NCBI RefSeq assembly: GCF_018132105.1
Contig: NZ_JWHL01000012.1
Coordinates: 1-41,413 of the forward strand
Direction of reading: 5' to 3'
DNA length: 41,413 nt
Source: Methanocalculus chunghsingensis
GTDB lineage: Archaea > Halobacteriota > Methanomicrobia > Methanomicrobiales > Methanocorpusculaceae
The notes under the pieces are model-generated. The model was given only the letters and a program-made list of their open reading frames with translations, was not told the origin of the DNA and did no database searches. A program made the translations under genes and the position numbers. Shown here in pieces: positions 14,913-25,004 of this stretch; the first letter of the stretch is position 1; each line of letters starts with the position of its first letter.

Positions 14913-15965
14913 ATGGAGTACGGATATGTGAACGCCCGGGTCAAGGGAATGAAGAGCCGCCTCCTCACTACCCATGAACTTAATGATCTCACCAATAAGC
15001 CTGATCTTGATGCTTTCATTTCTGCACTTGAAGATACTGCGTATCGTGAAGAGCTCCAGAAGGCTGGAATTGAATTCTCCGGCCTGGAACGAATTGAGGT
15101 TGCCCTGAGACGGGATCTTATCCGGGCATTTCAGAAAGTACTCTCCCTCTTTGCCGGGGAGAGGGAAGAGATCTATATCCGTATTATCCTCAACAGATGG
15201 GATATCCAGAATATCAAGACCCTGCTCCGTGGGAAGAAGATCAATGCCCCGACAAACGAGATCCGTGACTGCCTCGTACCGGCGGGCGACCTGGACATGG
15301 CTGCCCTCCTCGAACTCTCAAAACAGCCTGATATTCGGGGTATCATCGATCTTCTGGCAACATGGAGGATTGACTATTCCCGTCCCCTCACCCGCAATCT
15401 GCCGGCGTATCTTGATAGCAGGGATCTCTCTGTACTCGAACTTCCTCTTGATCGGTACTATTACGAGCATGCCCTCTCTCTCCTCGATAATCCTGAGATC
15501 TATGATCAGCAGATCATTTTGGAGATGATCACAACCGAGATCGATATCACAAATATCAGAACACTCCTCCGGATCCTCAGGGAGAGAATGCATGGAGATG
15601 AGATACGCGATTTTCTCATCGATGGAGGGCGGTATCTCAGTATTGAGCGACTCTTTGACCTTGCATCATTGGGAAACATGGAAGATGTTGTAAAGGAGCT
15701 GAGTACAACGCCCTATGGCTTTCTTGGTGACATCCAGCCCGAATGCATATCCGCAGGAAGAATCTCGGTGATGGAGCGGGAGCTTGAGCGGTTTATGATT
15801 GAGAAAGGCTGTAAAAACTTCCTCAGGGAACCCCTGAGCATCGCAATTCCCGTCGCCTATATCTGGGCGAAGCAGAATGAGGTGACCAACCTCAGAATTA
15901 TCGCCCATTCGATCATCGGCGATGTCCCTGAAACTGAAATGCGGAGGGCATTATCGTATGTATAA
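14913..15965 (+). CDS. atpC: A-type ATP synthase subunit C
   Basis: A 350-residue helical protein of the V/A-type subunit C (d) family, which sits as a funnel between the c-ring and the central stalk. Typical features are the start MEYGYVNARVKGMKSRLL and the repeated three-helix pattern (LILNRWDIQNIKTLLRGKK-like segment near residue 92, TTEIDITNIRTLLRILRER near 207, AKQNEVTNLRIIAHSI near 326). The ATG at 14913 follows GGTGG and lies one base after the atpE stop; the GTG at 14904 adds only three residues. The end overlaps atpF by 8 bp. Confidence 0.92.
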   Translation: MEYGYVNARVKGMKSRLLTTHELNDLTNKPDLDAFISALEDTAYREELQKAGIEFSGLERIEVALRRDLIRAFQKVLSLFAGEREEIYIRIILNRWDIQNIKTLLRGKKINAPTNEIRDCLVPAGDLDMAALLELSKQPDIRGIIDLLATWRIDYSRPLTRNLPAYLDSRDLSVLELPLDRYYYEHALSLLDNPEIYDQQIILEMITTEIDITNIRTLLRILRERMHGDEIRDFLIDGGRYLSIERLFDLASLGNMEDVVKELSTTPYGFLGDIQPECISAGRISVMERELERFMIEKGCKNFLREPLSIAIPVAYIWAKQNEVTNLRIIAHSIIGDVPETEMRRALSYV

Positions 15966-16278
15966 ATGTATGGTCGTCACCGATCCCGAGACGGCTATCG
16001 GATTTCGGCTTGCCGGTCTCGAGGTGATAGAGCTCATCGATCCCAAAGAAGCCTCTGCTCTCCTCTCATCACTCCTGTACAGGGATGATACCGGAATTAT
16101 CGCCATGAATGAAGATTTTATCGCTGAGCTGGATGGGAGGATCATGGAGCGGGTCGAAAAGACCTACCGGCCGATCGTTATCCCCATTCCTTCAGGAAAA
16201 AGAGCAGTGGGGCAGGAAAATTATATCGAGAGGCTTCTCCGGAAGGCTATCGGCTATAACATTGTGGTGAGGCAGTAA
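15958..16278 (+). CDS. atpF: A-type ATP synthase subunit F
   Basis: A 106-residue central-stalk subunit with the CheY-like fold known for this family: MYKCMVVTDPETAIGFRLAG at the start, the hydrophobic strand GIIAMNEDF in the middle, then YRPIVIPIPSGKR and a C-terminal helix. It connects D to the catalytic head. Start at 15958, with GGAGGG about 10 bp upstream; the frame extends back into atpC, but without a better start. The stop is 3 bp before atpA. Confidence 0.9.
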   Translation: MYKCMVVTDPETAIGFRLAGLEVIELIDPKEASALLSSLLYRDDTGIIAMNEDFIAELDGRIMERVEKTYRPIVIPIPSGKRAVGQENYIERLLRKAIGYNIVVRQ

Positions 16279-16281
16279 ACG

Positions 16282-18021
16282 ATGACAGAAGGGGTTATTT
16301 CAAGGATCTCAGGCCCTGTTGTGACAGCAGACGGGCTGCGTGGATCACAGATGTATGAGGTTGTCCGTGTTGGTAAGGACGAACTGTTTGGAGAGATCAT
16401 TCGCCTTGACCGCAATGAAGCTGTCATCCAGGTATATGAGGATACATCGGGTCTCAGGGTCGGAGAGAGAGTGGCAAGTACCGGATCACCGTACTCTGTG
16501 GCGCTTGGACCGGGCCTTTTATCATCGATTTACGATGGTATCCAGCGCCCTCTTCCAAATCTCTATGAGATGAGCGGAGATTTCATCTCGCGGGGGGTCT
16601 TCCCGCCAGCTCTTGATCTCTCCAGAGGATGGGAGTTTCATCCATCCGCTGTCCCCGGCCAGAAGGTAGCGGCAGGTGACGTCATCGGAACAGTCTCAGA
16701 GTTTTACCTCGAACACCGGGTGATGGTACCCCCATCTGCAGCAGGGACCATCAAAGAGATCCATGAGGGGTCATTCACCGTCTCTGAGCCGGTCTGTATT
16801 CTGGATAACGGTCTTGAGATTCCACTTATGCAGATATGGCCCGCACGGAAACCACGCCCGTTCCGGAAGAAACTCGATCCCGACACACTCCTCATCACCG
16901 GCCAGCGAATCTTTGATACCTTCTTCCCGGTTGCGAAAGGCGGTACAGCAATGATACCGGGTGGCTTTGGAACCGGGAAGACCGTTGCCGAGCAGACGCT
17001 TGCAAAATGGTCTGATACACAGGTCGTCGTCTACATTGGCTGCGGCGAGCGGGGAAACGAGATGACCGATGTCCTCTATGAGTTTCCTGAACTGATCGAT
17101 CCAAGGACCGGCCTCCCTCTCATCGAGCGGACGGTCCTCATCGCCAATACATCCAATATGCCTGTTGCCGCCAGGGAAGCATCCATCTATACCGGTATCA
17201 CCATCGCTGAATACTATCGTGATATGGGGTATGATGTCGCCCTCATGGCAGACTCGACATCGCGGTGGGGCGAAGCGCTCCGTGAGATCTCAGGAAGGCT
17301 TGAGGAGATGCCGGGAGAAGAGGGCTATCCTGCGTATCTGGCAACCCGGCTGGCTGCCTTTTATGAGCGGGCGGGCAGGGTCATCTGTGCCGGATCGGGT
17401 GAGCGGATCGGCTCCGTCACCATCATCGGTGCTGTATCTCCGCCAGGGGGAGATTTTTCAGAGCCGATAACCCAGAACACACTCCGCGTTGCGGGAACAT
17501 TCTGGGCGCTTGATACAAATCTTGCGTACCGGCGTCACTATCCGTCGGTCAACTGGATCAAGAGCTATTCACTCTATCTTGACACAATTGGAGAATGGTT
17601 CTCTGAGCATGTGGCAGAGGACTGGCGCGAGATCCGTGACAGGGCAATGTATCTCCTTCAGAAGGAGGTTGAACTCCAGGAGATTGTTCAGCTCGTCGGC
17701 CCGGATGCACTTCCGGATAGTGAGAAGATCATACTGGAGGTTACCCGGATGATACGGGAGGATTACCTGCAGCAAAGTGCATTTCATGATATTGATTCGT
17801 TCTGCTCACTTGAGAAACAGTACTGGATGCTTCGGGTTATCCTTTCTTTTCATGAACGGTCACTCCGTGCCATGAATATGGGAGTCCCAATCGAGGGAAT
17901 CCTGAAACTCCAGGTCAAGAAGGATATAGGAAGAATGAAAGAACGGTCAGATGCCGACAGTCTGAAGGACCTTATTGAAGAGATCGGGCAGGGAATCTCA
18001 GAACTGCTGGAGGAAGAGTGA
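16282..18021 (+). CDS. atpA: A-type ATP synthase catalytic subunit A
   Basis: A 579-residue nucleotide-binding subunit that makes or splits ATP at the A/B interfaces. The N-terminal barrel (residues 1-70) and the family-specific bulge domain (about 110-190) are present. The P-loop at residues 227-234 reads GGFGTGKT, a slight variant of the more common [24 protein letters not shown] (about 322-337) is the catalytic Arg/Ser region and follows the usual layout. Length is normal. It overlaps atpB by one base. Confidence 0.95.
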   Translation: MTEGVISRISGPVVTADGLRGSQMYEVVRVGKDELFGEIIRLDRNEAVIQVYEDTSGLRVGERVASTGSPYSVALGPGLLSSIYDGIQRPLPNLYEMSGDFISRGVFPPALDLSRGWEFHPSAVPGQKVAAGDVIGTVSEFYLEHRVMVPPSAAGTIKEIHEGSFTVSEPVCILDNGLEIPLMQIWPARKPRPFRKKLDPDTLLITGQRIFDTFFPVAKGGTAMIPGGFGTGKTVAEQTLAKWSDTQVVVYIGCGERGNEMTDVLYEFPELIDPRTGLPLIERTVLIANTSNMPVAAREASIYTGITIAEYYRDMGYDVALMADSTSRWGEALREISGRLEEMPGEEGYPAYLATRLAAFYERAGRVICAGSGERIGSVTIIGAVSPPGGDFSEPITQNTLRVAGTFWALDTNLAYRRHYPSVNWIKSYSLYLDTIGEWFSEHVAEDWREIRDRAMYLLQKEVELQEIVQLVGPDALPDSEKIILEVTRMIREDYLQQSAFHDIDSFCSLEKQYWMLRVILSFHERSLRAMNMGVPIEGILKLQVKKDIGRMKERSDADSLKDLIEEIGQGISELLEEE

Positions 18022-19418
18022 TGGCCGGAGATCTCGTTACCAGGGAGTACACATCGATCAGCTATGTCTCAGGTCCGCTTATATTCATCAGAAATGTAAA
18101 AAACGTCTCCTACAATGAGATTGTACGTATCACTCTCCCGAATGGAGAGGAGCGATCGGGACAGGTCCTGGAAATATCAAAGGATGTTGCTGTCGTTCAG
18201 GTCTTTGAAGGGACGAGTGGTATTGACAATTTCAGAACAAAGGTGAGATTCACTGGTGAGCCGCTCCTCATGAAGCTCTCCCCTGAAATGACGGGGAGGA
18301 TCTTTAATGGGATAGGACACCCGCGTGACGGAGGTCCCGGGGTGATTGAAGAGGTAAGCCTTGATGTCAATGGTATGCCGATCAACCCGGTTGCACGGGA
18401 TAAGCCATCTGATTTCATTCAGACCGGCATATCTGCGATTGATGGTTTAAATACGCTTGTCCGTGGGCAGAAACTCCCGATCTTCTCCGGAGCCGGCCTT
18501 CCTGCAAACAAACTGGCCGCCCAGATAGGCAGACAGGCACGGGTGCTTGGCGAGGGTGAAGAGTTCGCTGTCGTCTTTGCGGCGATGGGTATCACCTTCA
18601 AGGAAGCGTCATTCTTCATGAAGGCATTTGAGAAGACCGGTGCACTGGGGCGTGCTGTCATCTTTATGAACCTGACTGATGATCCGATCATCGAGCGTCT
18701 TGCGACACCACGATGTGCCCTGACTGTTGCAGAATATCTTGCATATACACAAGGCCTCCATGTCCTGGTCATTCTGACCGATATGATCAACTATTGCGAG
18801 GCCCTCAGGGAGATATCGACTGCCCGCGAGGAGGTGCCCGGCCGGAGGGGCTATCCAGGCTATATGTATACAGACCTCTCCTCGATTTATGAGAGGGCAG
18901 GAAAGATCAAGGGCAGGAAGGGATCAATAACCCAGATCCCCATCCTGACGATGCCGGATGATGATATCACCCACCCTGTCCCTGATCTGACAGGGTATAT
19001 CACCGAAGGCCAGATCGTCCTCTCCCGCGATCTCTTCCGGAGAGGTGGTAATCCACCGATTGATATTCTCCCCTGTCTCTCCCGTCTGATGAACTCGGGG
19101 ATAGGAGAGGGGAAGACACGTGAGGATCACCGCAATGTTGCAGATCAGCTCTACGCCTCATATGCCTATGGGAGGGATCTCAGGAGACTGGTCGCCATCG
19201 TCGGCGAGGAGGCACTGACCGAACTGGACAGGATGTACCTCACCCTTGCCGATGCGTTTGAGAAGCGGTTCATCAGCCAGGGTGACGAGGATCGATCCAT
19301 CGAAGAGACGCTTGAGACAGGATGGGATCTTCTCACGATACTGCCTGAGGAGGAGCTGAAGAGGATTCCCATAGATTATATCAGGAAGTATCATCCCGCC
19401 TACAGAGAGGTGGGATAG
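18021..19418 (+). CDS. atpB: A-type ATP synthase regulatory subunit B
   Basis: A 465-residue non-catalytic partner of subunit A. As expected, the P-loop is lost and replaced by [14 protein letters not shown] (about residue 155), while the overall ATPase fold is kept ([33 protein letters not shown]). The ATG at 18021 is used, with GGAGG 7 bp upstream; the GTG just before it is in frame but redundant. The TAG stop is directly followed, in the same frame, by the ATG of atpD, showing that TAG is read as stop in this organism. Confidence 0.95.
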   Translation: MAGDLVTREYTSISYVSGPLIFIRNVKNVSYNEIVRITLPNGEERSGQVLEISKDVAVVQVFEGTSGIDNFRTKVRFTGEPLLMKLSPEMTGRIFNGIGHPRDGGPGVIEEVSLDVNGMPINPVARDKPSDFIQTGISAIDGLNTLVRGQKLPIFSGAGLPANKLAAQIGRQARVLGEGEEFAVVFAAMGITFKEASFFMKAFEKTGALGRAVIFMNLTDDPIIERLATPRCALTVAEYLAYTQGLHVLVILTDMINYCEALREISTAREEVPGRRGYPGYMYTDLSSIYERAGKIKGRKGSITQIPILTMPDDDITHPVPDLTGYITEGQIVLSRDLFRRGGNPPIDILPCLSRLMNSGIGEGKTREDHRNVADQLYASYAYGRDLRRLVAIVGEEALTELDRMYLTLADAFEKRFISQGDEDRSIEETLETGWDLLTILPEEELKRIPIDYIRKYHPAYREVG

Positions 19419-20069
19419 ATGGAGCAGATTCATCCGACGAGGATGGAACTCATCAGAATAAAGACACAGATCAAACGTGCAGAGCAGGGAAAGGATCTCC
19501 TCCGGCAGAAGATGGATGCCTTGATTGCGGAGTTCTTTCAGATTATGCGTGGTGTATCAGAGTCGAGGAAGATGCTTGAGAAGGTGGATGAGGCCGCCAG
19601 GCATTCGCTGCACCTTGCACATGCCGTCGATGATTCGGTAGCTCTCAAATCTGCTGCCCTTGCGACACGGAGCGGCATCCTCCTTGATATCTCGGGAAAG
19701 AATATCATGGGCGTTCCTGTACCGGTCATTGAGAAACGAAGGTTTTCAAAGACGACATTTGAACGGGGGTACGGTATCCTTGGGGTAAGTGGCAGGATTG
19801 ATGAGGTCGCAGATCATTTTGAGGCAGAACTTGATCTCATCATCGAACTGGCAGAGACTGAAACCGCACTACGAAGACTTGGTGAGGAGATCCAGAAGAA
19901 CAGGAGAAGAGTCAATGCCCTTGAGCAGATTATGATCCCTGAACTCAAAAAACAGGCGAAGTTCATTAAGATCGCAATCGAGGAACGTGAACGTGAAGAC
20001 CTCTACCGGCTCAAGAAGATGAAGAAGATCATCGAAAGGAAGAAAGTTATTGAACCTGAGGGATGGTAA
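19419..20069 (+). CDS. atpD: A-type ATP synthase subunit D
   Basis: A 216-residue central rotor shaft: two long antiparallel helices, N-terminal (TRMELIRIKTQIKRAEQGKD) and C-terminal (EIQKNRRRVNALEQIMIPEL then KKQAKFIKIAIEERERED), joined by a short beta-hairpin region (about 85-130). It is the last gene of the operon here; a separate subunit G gene, present in Methanosarcina, is not visible. The intergenic part downstream (20070-20249) contains only the TBP promoter. Confidence 0.93.
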   Translation: MEQIHPTRMELIRIKTQIKRAEQGKDLLRQKMDALIAEFFQIMRGVSESRKMLEKVDEAARHSLHLAHAVDDSVALKSAALATRSGILLDISGKNIMGVPVPVIEKRRFSKTTFERGYGILGVSGRIDEVADHFEAELDLIIELAETETALRRLGEEIQKNRRRVNALEQIMIPELKKQAKFIKIAIEEREREDLYRLKKMKKIIERKKVIEPEGW

Positions 20070-20189
20070 CCCTCTCAAAACCGGATATCCGCTCATCACA
20101 GCCCCCATTGACATCTCTTTTCTGGAAGTCCGGATCGATCGAACATTCCCGCTATACCCTGATACCCGGCATCTGCCAGCCACGAAGAC

Positions 20190-20204
20190 GCTGATACCAT
20201 AAAT
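20190..20204 (+). promoter_or_regulatory. Possible TATA box of the TBP gene
   Basis: GATACCATAAATC at about 20193-20205 is a weak TATA-like element 45 to 55 bp before the ATG at 20250, so the TBP gene may have its own promoter rather than read from the ATP synthase operon. Confidence 0.35.
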
Positions 20205-20249
20205 CTTCTCCATCACCATTATGGTCTGAAAGGCTTCAATTATACGAGG

Positions 20250-20804
20250 ATGGCAGATCAACAGTACGACTCATTAAAGATCGAAAATATCGTCGCTTCC
20301 GGTGTCATCGCCGATTCGATCGATCTCCTGGCAATTGCCGAACATATCGAGGGGTGTGAGCTCAATACGAAGAGATTTCCAGGGGCGGTCTATCGGATCA
20401 AGGATCCGAAGATGGCATCACTGATCTTCTCATCAGGAAAAGTTGTTCTCACCGGGATTAAGAATGAATAGGACATGGATCGTGGTCTTGAGATCATCAT
20501 GTCATCACTGAAGGATGCCGGTGTCGTGACGCATGAGGTCCCTGATGTCAATGTCACAAATATCGTCTGTTCCTATGATATGGGAAAATCAATCAATCTG
20601 AATAAAGTTGTCATCACCCTGCAGCTTGAGAATATTGAGTATGAGCCGGAACAGTTTCCGGGACTTGTGTACCGGATTGCAGATCCAAAGATCGTCGCAC
20701 TCCTCTTCTCATCAGGAAAGATCATTCTGACGGGTGGAAAGAACCTCAATGATGTCAGGGCCGGTCTTGGTGTCCTTGAACAGCATCTGGCAGATATCCT
20801 CTGA
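20250..20804 (+). pseudogene. tbp: TATA-binding protein gene interrupted by an in-frame TAG
   Basis: This frame encodes a full two-repeat TBP saddle, 184 codons plus stop, the normal archaeal length, but codon 74 (20469-20471) is TAG. The first repeat (IENIVASGVIADSIDL, RFPGAVYRIKDPK, LIFSSGKVVLTGIKNE) ends at the stop; the second repeat begins after it (DMDRGLEIIMSSLKDAG, then VNVTNIVCSYDMGKSI, QFPGLVYRIADPK, LLFSSGKIILTGGKN) in the same frame. Homologues have an ordinary polar or charged residue at that position, so one base change (for instance from AAG, GAG or CAG) explains it. Options are a recent nonsense mutation, a sequencing error, readthrough, or two separately made halves (ATG at 20475, poor ribosome site). 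TAG is a normal stop elsewhere in this window, so pyrrolysine reading is not the general code. Methanomicrobiales often carry several TBP genes, so loss of one copy would be bearable. Confidence 0.85.
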
Positions 20805-20807
20805 TTA

Positions 20808-23540
20808 TTACCAGAACCGGTGAGTGGTGATGAACTTCTTCTCGGCCTTGAGGATCTCCTTATAAAAGGCATCCCCGGTCGTATGGGTTGCGAGGATGCG
20901 CGATGCCACCTCGGGACCAACACCCCTGCCCGCAAGGGCAATCATCGCCTTCTTTCCACTTGAAAGAACGATATTCGCTGACCGGAGCATCTTCGCTTCT
21001 ATCTCCTTCTCCTCAGCCGATTTCTTCTTCTTTCGGATGATCCGGTAATTCTCTTCCTCATACGGTTTGAGAGCAGCAATAAGACGAGCCCCGCACTTCG
21101 GGCACTCAGGCTGATCCGGGGCTCTGGAGAGGGTGGTCCTCTGTTTCCATTCCTTGCAATGCATGCAGGCGAGGATGATCTCCTGTGCATCGAGCCGGCG
21201 TTTCACTGCACCGATGATCGCCTGGTCGCCTTCAGCTGGTGTGATGAGATCCTGTGATGTAAAGAGCCCTTCAGATCCAATGATCGAGAGGGGGCCGATC
21301 CGGACCTCGATCTCGTTCTTTCTGATTCTGGATATCAGATCCCCAGCTGCCCTGACATCCATATACCTGCTGAAGAGCTCCCGGTATACCTCCTGGGAAA
21401 CGATCGTATCGTCGAAATGTTCGCTGAGACGATAGAGGCTGATCTTTTCATAATCCGCATCGGCATCGATGGCACCAAACTTTTTTGCAACCGCCACAAG
21501 CTTCCATTTATACAGAGCAGTCCTTTTCATTGCGATTCTGAGGATCGCCTCGATATGCTCGCTTTCAAGAGAGTGAAGGAGATCTCTTATCTCACGCGCC
21601 CCGACACTCCTTGGGAGTCGGAGAAAGATCCGGTAGGCATTAATCTCAATTCCGACACTTGTTCCGAACCTGGCGGATATCAGGATGGATAAAGCCCGGC
21701 CGAGTGCCTCGTTCGCCTTATGGCCGCCACAGATGTTGATGATCACCCCCTCCTTCGTATGCTCAACCATCACCAGTCTGTCTGTTGGAACGGGTGTCCT
21801 GTTCTTCTCCATCTCGCCGAGAACTCTTCTGATATAATCAACAGATGGTTCATCTGCACCGTATTCGGTGAAATTCCGAACCCTTCTCAGCTGGCCGACC
21901 TCTTCTGCAACCTCAAACGGTACCGGGATCTGTTCCCCCTCCCACGAAGGAAGCTCTCCGACACTCTTTGGTGCAGGTTCGACGGTGATCTTCTCGTCCT
22001 CGATCTCAAGAACCCGCCAGAGACGGCCCCGTGTAATAAATACAGCCCCGATATGGATCCAGCCAATGACAAAAGACTCATCAAGGGTCCCGATTATTCG
22101 TCGTGTCACATAATCGATAATCGGAAACTTCCTCTCATCAACAATCATCGAGAGGTTCGTGGATAGATACTTCCGGGCGCGACCGGTCATGATCACCCGA
22201 TCTCCATCCCGGCGGATCAGCCGGTGTTCCTCCATCTGGCTGATGCATGTATCAAGGAGATCATCACATCCGAAGAAAGAGAATGCCCGGTTGAGGATGT
22301 GTCGTATTGTTTCTGTCTCAACCTCGCCACGTTCAACTGCAATAGCGGCAACCTGGTTTGCCATCACATCGGCAGAACAGCGTGGCGGGGTAATCGGCTC
22401 GGTCCTGTTCCTGAGCGCCCGGCGTGCAATGACAAGCGACTCGAGGAGATCATCAAATCCGGTTGCGATGATTGTCCCCCGTGAGATCTGATCAAGACGG
22501 TGTCCTGCCCGGCCGACCCGCTGTATCAGCCGGGCGACCTCACGCGGGGATCCAAACTGGACGACATGACCGATATGGCCGATATCGATCCCAAGTTCCA
22601 TTGAGCTTGTGCAGACGAGGCCACGGATCTCCCCCTTTGCAAACCGCTCCTCTGCATCAATCCTTACCTCTTTGGAGAGTGAGCCATGATGGATCTCGAT
22701 ATCCCCCCGCCCGATGAGGTGGTGGCCTATCGCTTCGGCGACCGAACGTGTATTGACGAAGATGAGGCTGGCAAGATGTGCGTTGATGCTCTCCTCAATC
22801 AGCTTCACCTGAGAGTCGAACCGCTCGCCGCCGAAGCGAACTGAAAGAGAGAGCCTGCTTGCAACCGGGACTTCAACAATACCAAACGGCCTGGTGCCAC
22901 AGAGAAAGTTCCCGACGACCATTGGGTTTCCGACAGTTGCGGATATTCCAATCCTCTGAAACTCACCTGCATACTCCACAATGCGTTCGAGTGCGACCGA
23001 GAGCTGTGCACCACGTTTTCCATCCGCAAGCTCATGAATCTCATCAACCACGACATACCTGACATTGGCAAGGTGCTTCCTGAGCCGTGATCCCATCAGC
23101 ATCGACTGGATCGTCTCTGGCGTTGTAATCAGGAGATTCGGAGGGTGGAGGGCTTGCTTGCGCCGCTCTGCCATTGTTGTATCTCCGTGCCGGACACCGA
23201 CAGAGAGGCCGAGCTCACCACACCACCATCGGAGGCGTGAGAGCATATCACGATTTAAGGATCGGAGGGGTGTGATATAGAGTGCCTGAAAGCCTCCGGA
23301 TTTCCCTTCTTTCAGGATGGCATGGAAGACCGGGAGCATCGCACTCTCTGTCTTCCCTGTTCCGGTCGGTGCTATCAGTATCTGGTGTTCTTTTCTCAGG
23401 AGCGGGGGGATTGCCCTGAGCTGAATCTCTGATAGATCAGAAAAACCCCGTCTTCGAAGGGTCTGCTGTACCCTCTCATCCAGCTGATCCAGGATCACAC
23501 TCGGATCTGAGGGCTCCGAGGGTGTCGATATAGGTTCCAT
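20808..23540 (-). CDS. Lhr-family superfamily 2 DNA helicase
   Basis: A 910-residue ATP-dependent helicase of the Lhr (large helicase-related) family, thought to act in DNA repair and recombination. Walker A APTGTGKT is at residues 58-65, motif Ia TPLRSLNRD near 90, DEIH (motif II) at 166-169, SATVG (motif III) near 200, and motifs V and VI around GLVCTSSMELGIDIG and QRVGRAGHR near 310-345. The winged-helix and Lhr-specific domains fill the middle. A four-Cys zinc site (CMHC and CPKC) is near residues 806-830. Length is normal. Its start lies inside the end of the phosphoesterase gene (65-bp overlap) and so belongs to the RPA-like/phosphoesterase/helicase operon. Confidence 0.9.
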   Translation of the reverse strand: MEPISTPSEPSDPSVILDQLDERVQQTLRRRGFSDLSEIQLRAIPPLLRKEHQILIAPTGTGKTESAMLPVFHAILKEGKSGGFQALYITPLRSLNRDMLSRLRWWCGELGLSVGVRHGDTTMAERRKQALHPPNLLITTPETIQSMLMGSRLRKHLANVRYVVVDEIHELADGKRGAQLSVALERIVEYAGEFQRIGISATVGNPMVVGNFLCGTRPFGIVEVPVASRLSLSVRFGGERFDSQVKLIEESINAHLASLIFVNTRSVAEAIGHHLIGRGDIEIHHGSLSKEVRIDAEERFAKGEIRGLVCTSSMELGIDIGHIGHVVQFGSPREVARLIQRVGRAGHRLDQISRGTIIATGFDDLLESLVIARRALRNRTEPITPPRCSADVMANQVAAIAVERGEVETETIRHILNRAFSFFGCDDLLDTCISQMEEHRLIRRDGDRVIMTGRARKYLSTNLSMIVDERKFPIIDYVTRRIIGTLDESFVIGWIHIGAVFITRGRLWRVLEIEDEKITVEPAPKSVGELPSWEGEQIPVPFEVAEEVGQLRRVRNFTEYGADEPSVDYIRRVLGEMEKNRTPVPTDRLVMVEHTKEGVIINICGGHKANEALGRALSILISARFGTSVGIEINAYRIFLRLPRSVGAREIRDLLHSLESEHIEAILRIAMKRTALYKWKLVAVAKKFGAIDADADYEKISLYRLSEHFDDTIVSQEVYRELFSRYMDVRAAGDLISRIRKNEIEVRIGPLSIIGSEGLFTSQDLITPAEGDQAIIGAVKRRLDAQEIILACMHCKEWKQRTTLSRAPDQPECPKCGARLIAALKPYEEENYRIIRKKKKSAEEKEIEAKMLRSANIVLSSGKKAMIALAGRGVGPEVASRILATHTTGDAFYKEILKAEKKFITTHRFW

Positions 23541-24240
23541 CTGAGAGAAATACCTCCGCAGTTTCTATTCTGATACTCTTGGCGAGGGGGGATATCCCGC
23601 TCTCCGGGATCGTCCTGATGTCAATACCCCCTGCATACTCATAAAATGCAGGCACGAGAAGGAGGCGGGTCGGGTGATCGACTGTCGGGATCTGAAGAAT
23701 ACCTTCATCGACCTCGCCGAGAAGGTATGCCGGGCTCCCCCGTAGAGAGCAGCCGACCTCATCATAGAGGTGGATGACAGGATGGTGGTGGCCTGCAAGG
23801 ATCAGGTGGCCTGCGAGCTCGGGTGACGGATATGTATGGCCATGAAGAAAGCCTGTCCCATCGATGACGATACCATTCTTTGGGAGGAGCTCTCCCTCTT
23901 CCAGATACCGCTCGATCCCGACGTCGTGGTTGCCGGGAAGGAGCACGAGATCCACTCTCTTCCGTATCGTATCCAGGACATGGGGGAGTTCCCGGGCCTC
24001 CTGCCAGGTCACCTGCGGGACAGAGTGTTTCAGATCTCCAAGGATAAGGAGCAGATCCGGGTCTGTATTCTCAATACAGGTGATGATCCGGGAGAGGCGA
24101 TCATCGGTTCTGCTCCGAAAATGCCAGCCCTTCCGGGATAATGCGCTCTCTACACCGAGATGAATATCTGCTATCACAAGGATCGACCGGCTCCGGCTGA
24201 TCAGAACTGCAGGCCCCTCGGGGAGGAACCGTGGCTTCAT
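23476..24240 (-). CDS. Calcineurin-like metallophosphoesterase, DNA-repair associated
   Basis: A 254-residue two-metal phosphoesterase. The family motifs are all present: ADIHLG near residue 24, GDLKH near 65, LPGNHD near 100, LHGHT near 130 and AGHHHP near 145. Proteins of this group (PdeM-like) are commonly encoded next to Lhr-type helicases and act on DNA. The ATG at 24240 is chosen because it overlaps the TGA of the RPA-like gene as ATGA; the frame extends twelve codons further to 24276. The 3' end overlaps the helicase gene by 65 bp. Confidence 0.88.
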   Translation of the reverse strand: MKPRFLPEGPAVLISRSRSILVIADIHLGVESALSRKGWHFRSRTDDRLSRIITCIENTDPDLLLILGDLKHSVPQVTWQEARELPHVLDTIRKRVDLVLLPGNHDVGIERYLEEGELLPKNGIVIDGTGFLHGHTYPSPELAGHLILAGHHHPVIHLYDEVGCSLRGSPAYLLGEVDEGILQIPTVDHPTRLLLVPAFYEYAGGIDIRTIPESGISPLAKSIRIETAEVFLSDGTYIDTLGALRSECDPGSAG

Positions 24241-24923
24241 AGGAGACGGATTATTCCATTTGTTGGCATATAGCACTCCCCTTCTTCGAGAAGTCTGGTA
24301 AGAATCGCCTTCACCTCATCCTCGCCTATCCCTGCATCTCCTGCAGAATGTATAATATCCTCAAGTGGCGCCCCTTTTGGCCCTGAGATGGATGAGACAA
24401 TCCCGATCATCATTTCGGTTCTATCCGGAGCTTCTGCTTCATCTGCATTATTAATCACCGCAAGAGCGGTCTGTACCATCCGGGCGATCTCTCTCTGGGA
24501 GGGTGAGAGGCTGTTTTGTTGTTCAAGACGGCATAATGTATCTTCCGCGCAGAGATGAAGGAAACGATCGCGTTCAGTCCGTGTTACGGTACTACATGCA
24601 TCAACGATCAGGCGTATCTCATCAGATCCTTTCTGTGCAAGTTCACCCGCAACTGCAATGAATTCCGGGGGATCGGTGGATGCGAGATGATCAGCCACGA
24701 GAGGGCAGGATCTGTTCACCGATATCGTGATCCCTCCGGTCGGGTCGCTGACCCTGCCCTCAACAGAACGGCTGTTCAGTACGTGCAATTCGGTCAGAAC
24801 ACCGATGAGAAAGAGACGGCGTATGTGTGCTCCGGTCGGGGTGATGAAGCGATCCTCCCTCCGGATCGCCTCATGACATTCCCCTGCAAAGACCCAGCTG
24901 ATCGGATCGGCCGCTTGTTCCAT
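24237..24923 (-). CDS. RPA-associated OB-fold protein (COG3390 type)
   Basis: A 228-residue protein with an N-terminal OB fold (TGAHIRRLFLIGVLTELHVL, then VEGRVSDPTGGITISVN at about residues 30-70) and a C-terminal winged-helix-like part (APLEDIIHSAGDAGIGEDEV, then ILTRLLEEGECYMPTNGII). This layout is that of euryarchaeal RPA-associated proteins, distantly like eukaryotic RPA32, which help single-stranded DNA binding. No gene for a large RPA subunit is next to it. First gene of a minus-strand operon with phosphoesterase and helicase. The ATG at 24923 is preceded by AGGTG; a GTG one codon earlier is in the same frame. It is divergent from rfcS with only 81 bp between. Confidence 0.82.
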   Translation of the reverse strand: MEQAADPISWVFAGECHEAIRREDRFITPTGAHIRRLFLIGVLTELHVLNSRSVEGRVSDPTGGITISVNRSCPLVADHLASTDPPEFIAVAGELAQKGSDEIRLIVDACSTVTRTERDRFLHLCAEDTLCRLEQQNSLSPSQREIARMVQTALAVINNADEAEAPDRTEMMIGIVSSISGPKGAPLEDIIHSAGDAGIGEDEVKAILTRLLEEGECYMPTNGIIRLL

Positions 24924-25004
24924 CACCTGAATATTAGCTTCTGGCGGACATCATGGTATCGTTTGAACAGATCCATTTTCACCATCGCGATCCAATGATC
25001 ATGT

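Noticed and set aside
20469-20471. TAG in tbp read as pyrrolysine under a recoded genome
   Set aside because: TAG ends atpE, atpB, mcm, coaBC and others at places where the next gene starts at once; in atpB the TAG is followed in frame by the atpD ATG, and reading through would fuse two separate subunits. No pyl gene is in the window. Local readthrough cannot be excluded.
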